A stretch of 64,000 bases of DNA from Streptomyces sp. TSRI0281 (GCF_001905125.1 NZ_LWLE01000003.1:62001-126000), one strand, 5' to 3'; positions 25,208 through 34,000 are shown, counted from the first letter of the stretch. The notes: generated by a model from the letters alone, not told the origin. A program made the numbers and translations.

Positions 25208-25744
25208 TCAGGTGCCGGTGACCAGGTCCGCGTACGGCGGCGGCAGGGCGATGCCGAACTGCCGGTGCAGGGCCAGCACATCGCGGATGTCGTCGTCATC
25301 GATGGCGTAACCGGTGTGCGAGTGGACCTGGAACTCGGCGGTCCCGCAGGCCACCGTCCGCCCGAGGACCGTGCCGGTGCCGTCGAGCGAACCCACGGGG
25401 TACGGAATCCCGTCGGGGCCGTGGACATGTGTGCCCCGCTCGTCGAGGCGGGTCGTGGAGAGGTTCACGAGGTGGACGTCCACCCGTCGGTCCGCCGTGT
25501 CGCTCAGCACCCAGTTCCAGGGGCCGTCGTCACGCCAGAGGGTGAAGGAGGCGGCTGCCATGACCTCGGAGTACCGGGCACGGTCCCGGGTGCGCACCGC
25601 GATGTCGAGATCGTCGTGCGCGCGGGTCTGTCTGCCGAGCAGCGCGTCGACGCCCCAGCCGCCGTCGAGCCACACGTCCACCCCGGCGCCGCCGAGGAGA
25701 TCGAGGATGTCCAGCACGTCTTCGGCGCTCATCATGGCGCTCAT
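25208..25744 (-). CDS. Aminoglycoside/lincosamide-type nucleotidyltransferase
   Basis: This protein of about 178 residues has the nucleotidyltransferase fold of the LinA/ANT(2'')-like family. The core is WLDGGWGVDALLGRQTRAHDDLDI, in which the GGWG motif and the DxD pair are the metal-binding catalytic residues, and VDVHLVN supplies the third acidic residue. Family members adenylylate aminoglycosides or lincosamides, but many chromosomal Streptomyces copies have no tested resistance role. Start choice is uncertain: 25744 (ATG) is taken, with alternatives at 25750 and 25735 and no clear ribosome binding site. Confidence 0.82.
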   Translation of the reverse strand: MSAMMSAEDVLDILDLLGGAGVDVWLDGGWGVDALLGRQTRAHDDLDIAVRTRDRARYSEVMAAASFTLWRDDGPWNWVLSDTADRRVDVHLVNLSTTRLDERGTHVHGPDGIPYPVGSLDGTGTVLGRTVACGTAEFQVHSHTGYAIDDDDIRDVLALHRQFGIALPPPYADLVTGT

Positions 25745-26103
25745 GATCACAGGAACCGACGACAGCGACCACCCCCGTGAGCCGCTGCCGTCGCGCTCCC
25801 CCGACTGTTCCGGCGCTGTTCCCCGTCGTCCCCCGACGACCTCCGCGGTCCCCCGTCGTCGCCGACGGGCCGGAACACGTTTCGCACCTTAGGCCGGTGG
25901 GCACCGGAGCGGCAGATTCAATTCGCCCGGTGTGGCGACGCGGGGGTATCAGTCCGCACAGCCAAACCGGTACTCTGCATTCCGGTTTCGGGGCGGTGGG
26001 TGATGAGGCCGGTCGGACCGTGAGCAGTCGGGCAGTGAGCACAGCGGGACAGTGAGTACAGCCGGACAGTGAGTACAGCCGGACAGTGAGCACGGGAGGA
26101 CGC
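25745..26103. other. Divergent intergenic region before the PucR-type gene
   Basis: No gene is seen. The first 150 bases are simple G/C-rich sequence; the last 75 bases are the 17-bp repeat array that ends in the ribosome binding site of the PucR-like gene. Confidence 0.55.
26030..26097 (+). repeat. Four 17-bp tandem repeats in the leader of the PucR-like gene
   Basis: Units GGACAGTGAGTACAGCC (first and last copies variant) run directly into the Shine-Dalgarno sequence GGGAGG at 26094. Being immediately before the start, the array could be an operator set or could alter translation. Confidence 0.8.
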
Positions 26104-27624
26104 GTGCACATGCGGGAGCGGGCCGACGACCTGGTGCGGATGCACCGGCTGGCCCGCACCGGCGGTACGCAGGAGCTGTTGCGCTGGCTCTCCGGGCGCG
26201 CGGACGGCTGGGCCGGGCTGCTCGACGGCGACGGCACCGTGCTGCACGCGGCGGCCCGCACCCCGGCGGCGGCCACCCCGCAGGCCGCCGCACTCGCGGC
26301 CGAGGGAGCGAAGGCCCTGACGGCGCGCGGCGCGCAGGCGCACTCCCTGGACTCGGACACGCACACCGCACTGCTGTTCCCGCTCGACGGGGAGGGTGCC
26401 CCGGTGCTGGCCGTCGTCGCGCCCCGGCCCGTGCCCGCCGGGCTCACGGTCCTGCTGGGTGATGTGCTGATGCCGCTGTCCCTCTGCCGGCGGGCCGAGA
26501 CCGTCGAGCGCAAGCGGCGCCGGGTCGACCTCGCCGAGTCACGTGGCCGGGAAGCGGTGCTCCACCTGCTGATGACGGGCCGGCTGTCCATCGCCCACCA
26601 GGTGGCCGGTGCCCTGCGCCCCAGGCTCCCCGACCCGGTGCGGGTGTGCGTCGTGGAGTGTTCGGGCGGGCAGCGCGACAAGGTGGCGCGGGTCTGCGCG
26701 GAGGCGGACGGCGGCCGTTCCTGGATCGTGCGGTGCCCGGTGTACGCCCGCCACCTCATCCTCGTCATGCCGGCGGGCCGGGGGAAGAACGGGCCGCTGG
26801 ACGAGAAGGTCGCCGCGCTCGTGGACGACTGCGTCGTGGGCACCAGCGAACAGATTCCGCTCTCCGACACCGCGACCGGCTACCGCCAGGCGTTCCACGC
26901 CCTCGCCGTCGCCCGTGGACTCCCCGGCCGGCACGCCGGGTTCGGGACCTCCCCGGAACCGGCGCTCGTCGTCGGCGAGACGGGTACGCGGTGGGCGGAC
27001 GCCCTGCTCGCCCCGCTCCTGCACCATCTGCCGCGCCGCTCCCAGGACCCGGGAAGCCAGGAACTGGCCGCCACCGCCGCGTCCTGGCCGGCCTTCTCGA
27101 CCCACGCCACACAGCATCTGAAGATCCACCGCAACACCCTGGCCGCCCGGCTCAAGCTCATCGGCGATCTGCTCGGCCTCGACCTCGGCACGCTGGCCGA
27201 CCTGGCGGCGCTGGACCTGGCCCTCCGCATCCGGGCCACCCCCGCCCCCCGCCCGGCGGAACCGGCGGCGAAAGCGGCGCACGACCTCGACGAGATCCTG
27301 CGCCGCCCCGCCCTACAGGCGTGGGTGTCCCGGCAACTGCGCCCGATCGACACGCTCACCACGTCGGGCACCACGCCGGGCACCGCCTCGGGCGCGGCCT
27401 CCCGTGCGGCAGAACGGACTCTGCGCACCTGGCTGGCCTGCGAGGCCCAGCTCGGCCCGACCGCGGCCGAGCTGGGCATCTCCCTTCCCGGAACCCGCAA
27501 GCGCCTCGCCCGGCTCGAAACCGTGCTCCGGCGCTCGCTGCTCCAGGCCCCGAGCGCCCGCTACGACCTGTGGCTGGCGTTCAGGGCACGGGACCTTACC
27601 GCTCCCGACCTCACTACTTCGTGA
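26104..27624 (+). CDS. PucR-type helix-turn-helix regulator
   Basis: A protein of about 506 residues. An N-terminal GAF-like sensory part (to about 200) is followed by a central GGDEF-related linker region and a PucR C-terminal HTH with the signature HLKIHRNTLAARLKLIGDLL. An additional C-terminal tail of about 110 residues carries a second, weaker HTH-like segment (GPTAAELGISLPGTRKRLAR). PucR members regulate purine or amino-acid catabolism and many Streptomyces paralogues are orphans. GTG at 26104 follows GGGAGG; ATG at 26110 is an alternative. The 3' end overlaps the convergent gene by 11 bases. Confidence 0.85.
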   Translation: MHMRERADDLVRMHRLARTGGTQELLRWLSGRADGWAGLLDGDGTVLHAAARTPAAATPQAAALAAEGAKALTARGAQAHSLDSDTHTALLFPLDGEGAPVLAVVAPRPVPAGLTVLLGDVLMPLSLCRRAETVERKRRRVDLAESRGREAVLHLLMTGRLSIAHQVAGALRPRLPDPVRVCVVECSGGQRDKVARVCAEADGGRSWIVRCPVYARHLILVMPAGRGKNGPLDEKVAALVDDCVVGTSEQIPLSDTATGYRQAFHALAVARGLPGRHAGFGTSPEPALVVGETGTRWADALLAPLLHHLPRRSQDPGSQELAATAASWPAFSTHATQHLKIHRNTLAARLKLIGDLLGLDLGTLADLAALDLALRIRATPAPRPAEPAAKAAHDLDEILRRPALQAWVSRQLRPIDTLTTSGTTPGTASGAASRAAERTLRTWLACEAQLGPTAAELGISLPGTRKRLARLETVLRRSLLQAPSARYDLWLAFRARDLTAPDLTTS

Positions 27625-29608
27625 AGATGAAGTACTTCCAGCTGCCGTGGGTGGTCGAGTTGACGCTGTCACCCGAGGAGCCGTTCACGTACGAGGCGCG
27701 GACACGCATCTTGTAGCCGGTCTCGTGGGGGCCGGTCAGCGTCACGATCGACTTCCCGTTGGTGCCGAGCCCGAAGTACTGCTGGCCCGCGTCGTACCAC
27801 TTGCCCTGGTAGTACAGCTCCAGGGACAGCTTGTGGGAGCGGCCCGGGTAGTAGCTCATCGTGGTGGTGAAGACCGGGTTCTTCTTCTTGTGGAAGTACG
27901 CGTACGACGTCTTGCCGATCTTCGCCGTCTTGTACTGCTTGGAGATGGAGGTCGAGACCTTCACCTGCGCGTACGCGGTCGACTTGACCGACTTCGACGC
28001 GTTCCGGGCGTCCCCCGCGAACACGGCGGTGACCGTCGTGTCGCGCTTCATGTCGACCGTGACGGACAGGTTCCCCTTGGAGTTGACCTTGCCCTTCTTG
28101 GCCAGCTTCTTCGGCTTGTCCGATCCGAAGGGGTCCACCCACAGCTCGACGACCCGGTTCTTGTACGTCTTGCCGAGGTGCGCGGTGAACGAGACGTCCT
28201 TGCCGTACGAGTAGACGGCCTTGTTCCGGTTCAGCGTCAGCGAGGTCGAGGCGCGCGAGACGGCGACCGAGCCGGACCCGGACGCCGCGGAGTGCGTCGC
28301 GTCACCGGCGTACCGCACGGTGTACGTGACCTTGCCGCCCGCGGGCGGAGTGTCCTTGAAGGTGAACCCGCCCTTCGCGTCCAGCTTCACGGTGCCGAGG
28401 GACTTGCCCTTGGGTGACTCGACGTCCGTACGGGTCACAGCGAGCGGTGTGCCCGCCGCGAACGGCGTGGACGCCTTGAGGGTGCCCTTGACGGTGAGTG
28501 CCTTGGCGCGCGTGGCCTTCGCCGGAGCGCTGACGGCCAGCGTCGAGACCGACCTGTTCGGGTCGGTCAGGACGCGCAGGGAGCGCACGCCCCGGTTGTT
28601 CTCGGTGACGGCGAACAGCCTGCTCCTGTCCGGCGCCCAGGCCAGCCCGGAGTCCATCAGGAGGTCGGAGGCGCTGCTGTTACCGGTGTTGGGGAAGTCG
28701 TAGTTCCGGACCGGCGTGGTGGAGCCCCGCTTGTAGATGTACACATCCGGCGCGTAATGACCGGAGAGCCCTGCGGCGACCGTGCCGTCGGGCGCGATGT
28801 CGACGGCGTTGGGATACGCGTCGGACGGGTAACCGGTCTCGGCGGCGAGGTCCGAGGTCCGGTAGACCTGGTGGACGTACGGATACGCGCTCGCCACGAC
28901 GACCTGCTTGCCGTCCGGGCTCAGCGCGATGTCCGCCATGTTGCCCGCGTCGGCCCGGATATGGGCGGTGCGGGTGGCCGTTCCCGAGGAGACGTCGTAG
29001 ACGGCGACCTCGGTCGGGCTCTGCGTGTTGATCCCCGCCGCCAGCGTGCCGGGAGCGCCGGGCGCGGAGGCCAGGGTCGGGGCGCCGGACCAGGTGCGGT
29101 TCGTGTCCTGGTTCAGGGTGACCACGGGCTCGGGGCCGGACAGGTCGAGCGAACCGATGTCGCCCTTGTAGCCGAACCAGAGCTTTCCGCCCGCCAGCGC
29201 CGGATACGTGGGTCCGGTGCCGGTACCGGTCCCGTAGCGAGCGGACTCCGTCAACGTGGCGGTGTCGATGGCCACGATGGCATCGGCGCCCGGCACCCCG
29301 GCGTACAGCGTGCCGAAGTCGGCCGACAGTTCCAGACCGGTCACCCCCGGCAGTGCGGCGATCGTCGCGACGACGGTGCCACTGAAGTTGGTGGCGAGGA
29401 TCTTGCCACCCTTCGGGTCACTGATGAAGACCCGCTGGTGCAGCCCGTCCGCCACCACATCGCCGGTGGAGGCGAGAGGCAGGTTCCTGCTGCTGTCGGC
29501 GGCGGCAGGGTTCGCGGCGCCGCCGACCAGTACTACTGAGCTGAAGAGGACCGCGAGCGCTGTCGCGGTCGAGATTCTGCGCGTACGCACAGTGACGTAT
29601 ACCCCCAC
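27614..29608 (-). CDS. Secreted beta-propeller protein with Ig-like repeats
   Basis: A protein of about 664 residues. The signal peptide (ATALAVLFSSVVLVGGA) is followed by a YVTN/WD-like beta-propeller of about 330 residues (LSPDGKQVVVAS, IAPDGTVAAGLSG). Next come two or three bacterial Ig-like domains (VTYTVRYAGDATHSAAS, TAVFAGDARNAS) and a C-terminal all-beta domain ending SWKYFIFTK. No sortase motif or membrane anchor is seen, so it is probably secreted. Its function is unknown; similar proteins are common in Streptomyces secretomes. GTG at 29608 is chosen, with GTG at 29590 possible. Confidence 0.8.
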   Translation of the reverse strand: MGVYVTVRTRRISTATALAVLFSSVVLVGGAANPAAADSSRNLPLASTGDVVADGLHQRVFISDPKGGKILATNFSGTVVATIAALPGVTGLELSADFGTLYAGVPGADAIVAIDTATLTESARYGTGTGTGPTYPALAGGKLWFGYKGDIGSLDLSGPEPVVTLNQDTNRTWSGAPTLASAPGAPGTLAAGINTQSPTEVAVYDVSSGTATRTAHIRADAGNMADIALSPDGKQVVVASAYPYVHQVYRTSDLAAETGYPSDAYPNAVDIAPDGTVAAGLSGHYAPDVYIYKRGSTTPVRNYDFPNTGNSSASDLLMDSGLAWAPDRSRLFAVTENNRGVRSLRVLTDPNRSVSTLAVSAPAKATRAKALTVKGTLKASTPFAAGTPLAVTRTDVESPKGKSLGTVKLDAKGGFTFKDTPPAGGKVTYTVRYAGDATHSAASGSGSVAVSRASTSLTLNRNKAVYSYGKDVSFTAHLGKTYKNRVVELWVDPFGSDKPKKLAKKGKVNSKGNLSVTVDMKRDTTVTAVFAGDARNASKSVKSTAYAQVKVSTSISKQYKTAKIGKTSYAYFHKKKNPVFTTTMSYYPGRSHKLSLELYYQGKWYDAGQQYFGLGTNGKSIVTLTGPHETGYKMRVRASYVNGSSGDSVNSTTHGSWKYFIFTK

Positions 29609-29840
29609 GGTAAGCGGGCCTTGTGGCACCCGGAGATGAGAGAGGGGTGCGGCCCGATCGCAGGGTATGGCATGACAATGACACCCAGGGTGCAATTAAG
29701 GTGACGATAGGGGAGCGAGGGCTGTTCCCGCGCTCCCCGTCGTACCGTCGCGGGCGTCGGTGTACGGAGTCGGGTGTACGGCCTCTGCGCCGCCGGTAAG
29801 CCGTGCGAGCCCTTACCCTCGCTGGTCGCTTGGGGCTGGG

Positions 29841-30743
29841 TCAGGTCGTGTATTCCAGCTCGGACATGGCGGCATCACGAAGGGACTTGACGAGGTCTCC
29901 TGCGACCACGGTGTCCAGGTATTCCAGGAGCTGTTTGCGAACCTCCTCGGCCACGGCGCCGAGTCCCGCCCCGGTGATGAAGCGAGGCAGGATGAGGCGC
30001 CGAAACTCCGGATCCTGGATTGCGCCGGCGAGTAGCTTCTCCGCGAGCCAAAAGCGTGTGCGCTCACGGATGGCGAAGGTGAGGTGGATGCTCTCCTGGT
30101 CGGTCTCGCGGCAGTGGGGGTTGTGGACCCAGCCGCGAGGCAGGACGAGGGCCTGGCCTGGTTTGAGGTGGACTTCCAGGTCGGGCCCCGCGGCTTCCCA
30201 CTCGGGTATGAACTCGGCTCGCCAGACGCGGAATGACTCGTTGTACTCGCGCATGGGGGCCTCGACGGGCGGGCGCCAGAGCTGCCACGTTTTCACGCCT
30301 TGAAGCTGCACGATGACCGCGAGCTGTTGGTCCCAGTGGTGTCGGAGGCCCTGTTCGCCGCCGGGGGTGATGAAGGCGTGAACGTAGTTCGAGTAGCCCG
30401 TCTCGTTCTGGATGGCGCGGGAGAGCGTGGCCATGAAGGGGATGACGCGCTGGAGGTTGCCCAGACGCAGGGTGAAGCCGTTCTCCTTCAGGTGGTTCAG
30501 CTTCTGGGCGTCGGTGCGGCCGTTGATCATGAAAGCGTCGCGGTTCAGCGACGGATTCGGGGCCTTGATCGCGGCGATCTCAGCGGCCGGGATGCAGCCG
30601 AGATTCACGTACTCGTCGAGGGCGGCGGGGGTGATCGCCTCGTCCAGTTCGGTCGGGGTGCGGTCGACGACGTACGCCTCCGTCGGCCAGCCGGTCAGGA
30701 AGGCGTCGGCATCGGCGTCGGGCAGGAGCATCCGTAAGGACAT
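29841..30743 (-). CDS. JmjC/cupin-type Fe(II)-2-oxoglutarate oxygenase
   Basis: A 300-residue JmjC-domain protein of the ROXA/YcfD-like class. The metal site is visible as the HxD pair in LRHHWDQQLAVIV and the distal His in LPRGWVHNPHC, and QGVKTWQLWRPP is the family core. A C-terminal helical domain follows. Such enzymes hydroxylate protein side chains, often of ribosomal proteins or peptides. Codon 3 is TTA (30735-30737), so translation should depend on bldA tRNA. ATG at 30743 has GGAG six bases upstream. It is the last gene of a three-gene minus-strand set with a 12-base gap to its neighbour. Confidence 0.86.
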   Translation of the reverse strand: MSLRMLLPDADADAFLTGWPTEAYVVDRTPTELDEAITPAALDEYVNLGCIPAAEIAAIKAPNPSLNRDAFMINGRTDAQKLNHLKENGFTLRLGNLQRVIPFMATLSRAIQNETGYSNYVHAFITPGGEQGLRHHWDQQLAVIVQLQGVKTWQLWRPPVEAPMREYNESFRVWRAEFIPEWEAAGPDLEVHLKPGQALVLPRGWVHNPHCRETDQESIHLTFAIRERTRFWLAEKLLAGAIQDPEFRRLILPRFITGAGLGAVAEEVRKQLLEYLDTVVAGDLVKSLRDAAMSELEYTT

Positions 30744-30755
30744 GCGCGTCTCCGG

Positions 30756-31262
30756 TCAGGCGGGAGGGAGGGGGCAGGGGATGTCCGGGTGGAAATGGTT
30801 GGGGCAGCAGACGGCCGAGAGGGAGATCAGGCTCTTGGAAGGCAGGTAGTACACCCAGCTCACGTCTACCCCGCGCGGGAGCACATCGATGGCGTACTCC
30901 AACTTCGTGTCGAGGCTGGAGTACGCTACTTTCCCGTCAGCTCGTTCGAACGGCGGGTTGGCTTGGTAGGACTTCTCCAGCCAGGCCATTGCGGTGCCAA
31001 GGTCGGTCCAGGTGCGGTCGGCTGAGACCTGGCTCCGCTTGAGGAGCCAGTAGCCGGACATGGTGGGCGGGACACTGCCTGTCTGAAACTCGGCGGCAGC
31101 CTCCCGATACCGGTCGAGGACGGACTGCTGCTTCTTGTCCTCGGGGTTCATCACGGAAGGCGCGCCGTTCGGGTGCGGGGGGCGTCGCCCGCCCTCCTGC
31201 GCGTACGTCGCCATAGGGCCGATCCACGGCCCGTATCCGTGCCAGTGCCCTGACCAGCTCAT
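30756..31262 (-). CDS. Hypothetical protein in the JmjC operon
   Basis: This 168-residue protein is of unrecognised family. The N-terminus is rich in His, Trp and Gly (SGHWHGYGPWIGP). The middle is an ordinary soluble domain (LDRYREAAAEF, TDLGTAMAWLEKSYQA). The C-terminus is an odd Cys/His/Pro tail (AVCCPNHFHPDIPCPLPP). It starts at an ATG with AAGGA five bases upstream and ends 12 bases before the oxygenase gene. A substrate or partner role for that enzyme is a reasonable guess but has no direct evidence. Confidence 0.75.
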   Translation of the reverse strand: MSWSGHWHGYGPWIGPMATYAQEGGRRPPHPNGAPSVMNPEDKKQQSVLDRYREAAAEFQTGSVPPTMSGYWLLKRSQVSADRTWTDLGTAMAWLEKSYQANPPFERADGKVAYSSLDTKLEYAIDVLPRGVDVSWVYYLPSKSLISLSAVCCPNHFHPDIPCPLPPA

Positions 31263-31338
31263 CTGTTCCTTCTGGGGTGCGGGGCCGCCCCGCCAACTCA
31301 GGGCGGCCCGTGGAGATTCCGGACGAAAGGCGCTCAGC

Positions 31339-31578
31339 CTAGAGCGCGAGACCCCTCTGCTGGGCCCATCCGAGGGCGAAGTCGTCCATCTCCTGAGCGG
31401 TGAAGCGCAGCTCCTTGCCGGAGCCTTCGGGCTTGGAGTCTCGGACGGCGAATGCCTCCGCCGCGCCGGGGATCGCGGCCACGTCGATGCACGACTCGTG
31501 CTCGCTCTGGAGGTTGCCGCCGCAGAAGTTCGCGAACGCGGAGTCGTCGGCGGCCGGGAGCCTGTAGAGGTTTTTCAC
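31339..31578 (-). CDS. DUF397 family small protein
   Basis: This 79-residue protein carries the DUF397 pattern: FCGGNLQ, SCIDVA, then FAVRDSKPEGSGKELRFTAQEM. DUF397 proteins usually pair with an XRE regulator in Streptomyces (WhiJ/AbaA-like sets) and modulate it. Here the only HTH gene nearby is the divergent one at 31831. The GTG start at 31578 has AAGGAG eight bases upstream. It leads the minus-strand set with the hypothetical protein and the JmjC oxygenase. Confidence 0.82.
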   Translation of the reverse strand: MKNLYRLPAADDSAFANFCGGNLQSEHESCIDVAAIPGAAEAFAVRDSKPEGSGKELRFTAQEMDDFALGWAQQRGLAL

Positions 31579-31818
31579 GTGTAGATCTCCTTACGCGCGT
31601 GCCGTGCGGAGACGCGTTCTCCGCGCCGTGGTGCATGTGTGACCCACCCCGGCCCAACCTGTCCTTCTTCGGGGTACCGGTCAGCCAGGGTGGGGCTTCC
31701 TACGACAACCAGTGAACGGCTGATACGACGTCTGCGACAGGTGAAACAAGGTGGAACTCCAGCGCACGAACCCGGTGATTTCCTACCGTCGCCCTGTCGC
31801 GACGTGATTGCGCAGCGC

Positions 31819-31830
31819 TACCGTCGTGGG
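31819..31830 (+). promoter_or_regulatory. Leaderless -10 element of the HTH regulator gene
   Basis: TACCGT at 31819-31824, then six bases, then the GTG start. A copy of CTACCGTCG also occurs 35 bases upstream. No Shine-Dalgarno sequence is present. Confidence 0.5.
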
Positions 31831-33084
31831 GTGCACGCGAACACCAAACTGAAAGCGCGAATTGATCAACTTGGCTTCTCCCAAGCGGGGTTAGCCAGAG
31901 AGATCAACCTTGCGATCGAACGGTTGACCGGCTCCCTTGGCTCGGTCACGGACGCGGACGTGCGGCGCTGGCTGCGTTACGAGACGAAATGGCCGCAGGA
32001 CCGAATCCGGCTTTGCATCGAAGAGGTACTGGACGCCTCATCCGAGGCTTTGGGGTTCATCCCCCGGCGTACGAAGAGTCGCGCTCCGTCGGAGGACGGG
32101 CCCGTGCAGCAGCGTCGCGAATTCCTCTCCACAGTAGGCGGTACAAGCCTGTCCCTCGTTGTTCCGCAAGCGGTCCCGCGCGGGCGTCCGGGGATCGCTG
32201 ATGTGCAGCGGTTTCATCAGGACTACGCGGGCATCCTCGACAAGGACCGCACAGTCGGAGGCTCCCGTCAGGTGGAGAACCTGGGCATCGAACTCGCGCT
32301 GCGGATTCAGTCCGCGCTGACTGCCGGTGTGTTGTCGAGCCGCGTACGCAACATGCTGCACCGTCAGGCTGCTGACGCATTGGCCTCCGCGGCCTTCGCC
32401 GCCATCGACGCCAGCTCGCCTCAGCGTGCACGCGCCCATCTCGACCAGGCCATGACGTTCGCCGGTCTCTCCCGCGACAGTGGAACCACCTTCCGCGTGT
32501 GGGATCACCTCATGCTCGCGTCGAGCCAACGAGACAACCACAGCGAGGCCGCTGCCGGCGCTGAAGTGATGAAGCGCTCGACCGCCGCTCGGCGCGACCC
32601 TCTCTACGCGTCCCTGGGACACATGCGCACTGCCAATGCTCTGGCCTACCTCCGGTCGCCCACCGATGCGCTACGCGCCCACAGCCTCGCTGAAAAGAAC
32701 TTCGACCGCAGCGCTGAGGCGCCGGGCTCAGCGTGGATCAAGTTCTACAGCCGGGCCGAATTCGATGCCCTGTCGTCGTACATGTGGACAGCGATGGGCG
32801 ACTTTTACCGGGCCGAGTATTGCCTGCACCGCACTCTGGCAGCGCTCCCGGAAGGCCGGGTACGGGACAAGGCCCTCTTCACGGCGCACCTGTCACTCGC
32901 CCAGGCCCGGCAGGGTGAGCTGGAACTGGCCTGCGCAACGGGTACACAGGCCTACACCATGCTGCCGGCCGGATCGAAGAGGGCTGCGAATACCTTGGCC
33001 AGGACGCGTGACGTGCTTGTCGCCTACGGGTCGAACGCGCCCGAAGTAGCCGATTGGATCGAGGAGTCCCGTCAATGGATCTGA
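31831..33084 (+). CDS. HTH regulator with TPR-like C-terminal part
   Basis: A 417-residue regulator. The N-terminal HTH (residues about 5-60: KARIDQLGFSQAGLAREINL, VRRWLRYETKWPQDRI) is followed by a linker with a hydrophobic twin-arginine-like stretch (RREFLSTVGGTSLSL) and a long helical repeat domain resembling TPRs. Codon 21 (31891-31893) is TTA, which makes it a bldA target. GTG at 31831 is supported by the leaderless promoter. It overlaps the following GNAT start by 10 bases, so the two are coupled. It is divergent from the DUF397/JmjC set, which it may control. Confidence 0.85.
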   Translation: MHANTKLKARIDQLGFSQAGLAREINLAIERLTGSLGSVTDADVRRWLRYETKWPQDRIRLCIEEVLDASSEALGFIPRRTKSRAPSEDGPVQQRREFLSTVGGTSLSLVVPQAVPRGRPGIADVQRFHQDYAGILDKDRTVGGSRQVENLGIELALRIQSALTAGVLSSRVRNMLHRQAADALASAAFAAIDASSPQRARAHLDQAMTFAGLSRDSGTTFRVWDHLMLASSQRDNHSEAAAGAEVMKRSTAARRDPLYASLGHMRTANALAYLRSPTDALRAHSLAEKNFDRSAEAPGSAWIKFYSRAEFDALSSYMWTAMGDFYRAEYCLHRTLAALPEGRVRDKALFTAHLSLAQARQGELELACATGTQAYTMLPAGSKRAANTLARTRDVLVAYGSNAPEVADWIEESRQWI

Positions 33085-33680
33085 AGCGGTACCGACACTC
33101 TGACGCCCAGGACGTACGTCCCCTGCTGCTGGACATCCACGACGAGGTCTACGCGCAAAACCTCGATCCGTTCCACTCGCGCGAGCGCTTCACGTATTTC
33201 CTGGATCTGTGGTCGTCCCGGAAAGACTGGAGGTGCGTCGCGGGATGGGAGGACGGCGGCCCAGTTGGATACGCCTACGGCTCCGCATTCAAACCCGGTG
33301 GCTGGTGGAAGGGGAGCGACAGGCCCCGCGACCTGCGAGGGCCTGTGTTCGCATTGTCGGAATTCATGGTGCTGCCCAAGTGGCGCGGAACCGGCCGGGC
33401 GAAGAGGATCCATGACCTCCTGATCGCTCCCGTCGAAGCGCGCGTCGTGTCCCTACAGGTGGAGAGCGGGCACACGAAAGTCGTTCGCCTGTATGAGAGT
33501 TGGGGGTACCGGCAGGTGGATGAGTCCAAGCCGTCCGACGACTCACCGAGGTACGCGGTGATGGTGAAGGATCTCCCTCCGACAGGCGTCAGGCCGCAGG
33601 CGTCACCACAACCAGGATCGGACCTGCGGCCTTGGTCCCCTCGCGCCCGGCCGACAGGGTCGCCCGGCCCTCGACCGTGA
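33075..33680 (+). CDS. GNAT-family N-acetyltransferase
   Basis: The GNAT core of this 201-residue protein is ALSEFMVLPKWRGTGRAKRI and SLQVESGHTKVVRLYESWGY. It overlaps the upstream HTH gene by 10 bases. The last 30 or so residues (after MVKDLPP) are Pro/Ser-rich and read into the region opposite the next locus, suggesting that the original stop was lost. The substrate is unknown; the pair resembles regulator-plus-modifier couples common in accessory regions. Confidence 0.82.
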   Translation: MDLKRYRHSDAQDVRPLLLDIHDEVYAQNLDPFHSRERFTYFLDLWSSRKDWRCVAGWEDGGPVGYAYGSAFKPGGWWKGSDRPRDLRGPVFALSEFMVLPKWRGTGRAKRIHDLLIAPVEARVVSLQVESGHTKVVRLYESWGYRQVDESKPSDDSPRYAVMVKDLPPTGVRPQASPQPGSDLRPWSPRARPTGSPGPRP

Positions 33681-33738
33681 CGCTTGCGGCCATGACCGTG
33701 CAGCCGAACTCGTCCCGCTCCTCGGCCCCGCCCGGCAC
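33589..33738 (-). CDS. Possible small protein downstream of the DUF397 gene
   Basis: A 49-residue reading frame (VPGGAEERDEFG, then MAASVTVEGRATLSAG, ending ILVVVTPAA) has normal Streptomyces codon usage and lies 25 bases after the DUF397 gene in the same direction, overlapping the 3' end of the GNAT gene. It has no recognised domain. ATG at 33693 would give 34 residues. Confidence 0.35.
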   Translation of the reverse strand: MPGGAEERDEFGCTVMAASVTVEGRATLSAGREGTKAAGPILVVVTPAA

Positions 33739-33763
33739 CCCGGCGGTGTGCGGCCCGGTTCGC

Positions 33764-34000
33764 TCAGTTCGCCCAGGTGAGGAACGCCGACCAGGCCTCG
33801 GGAGCGACGGTGAACGTGGGTCCCTCGTGCACCTTGGAGTCCCGGACGTGGACGGTGTGGGGGCAGGCGGCCACTTCGACGCACTCGCCGCCGCTGCCGC
33901 TGCTGTACGAGGACTTGTGCCAGGCGTAGGCGACTTCGATGCACTCGCCGCCACTGTCGCTGCTGTAGCTGGACGTGAACCACCGCAGGGACTTTCTCAT
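33764..34000 (-). CDS. DUF397 protein with duplicated front motif
   Basis: This 78-residue protein has the usual DUF397 opening (WFTSSYSSDSGGECIEVAYA) repeated almost immediately (WHKSSYSSGSGGECVEVAAC), before VRDSKVHEGPTFTV and a WSAFLTW end. The ATG overlaps the stop of the XRE gene (ATGA), so translation is coupled. The pair forms a regulator/modulator module. The duplication is at DNA level too, near 33870-33975. Confidence 0.88.
   Translation of the reverse strand: MRKSLRWFTSSYSSDSGGECIEVAYAWHKSSYSSGSGGECVEVAACPHTVHVRDSKVHEGPTFTVAPEAWSAFLTWAN

Noticed and set aside
25208-25744. Mobile resistance cassette
   Set aside because: Base composition matches the surroundings, and no transposase, integrase or attachment repeats were found.
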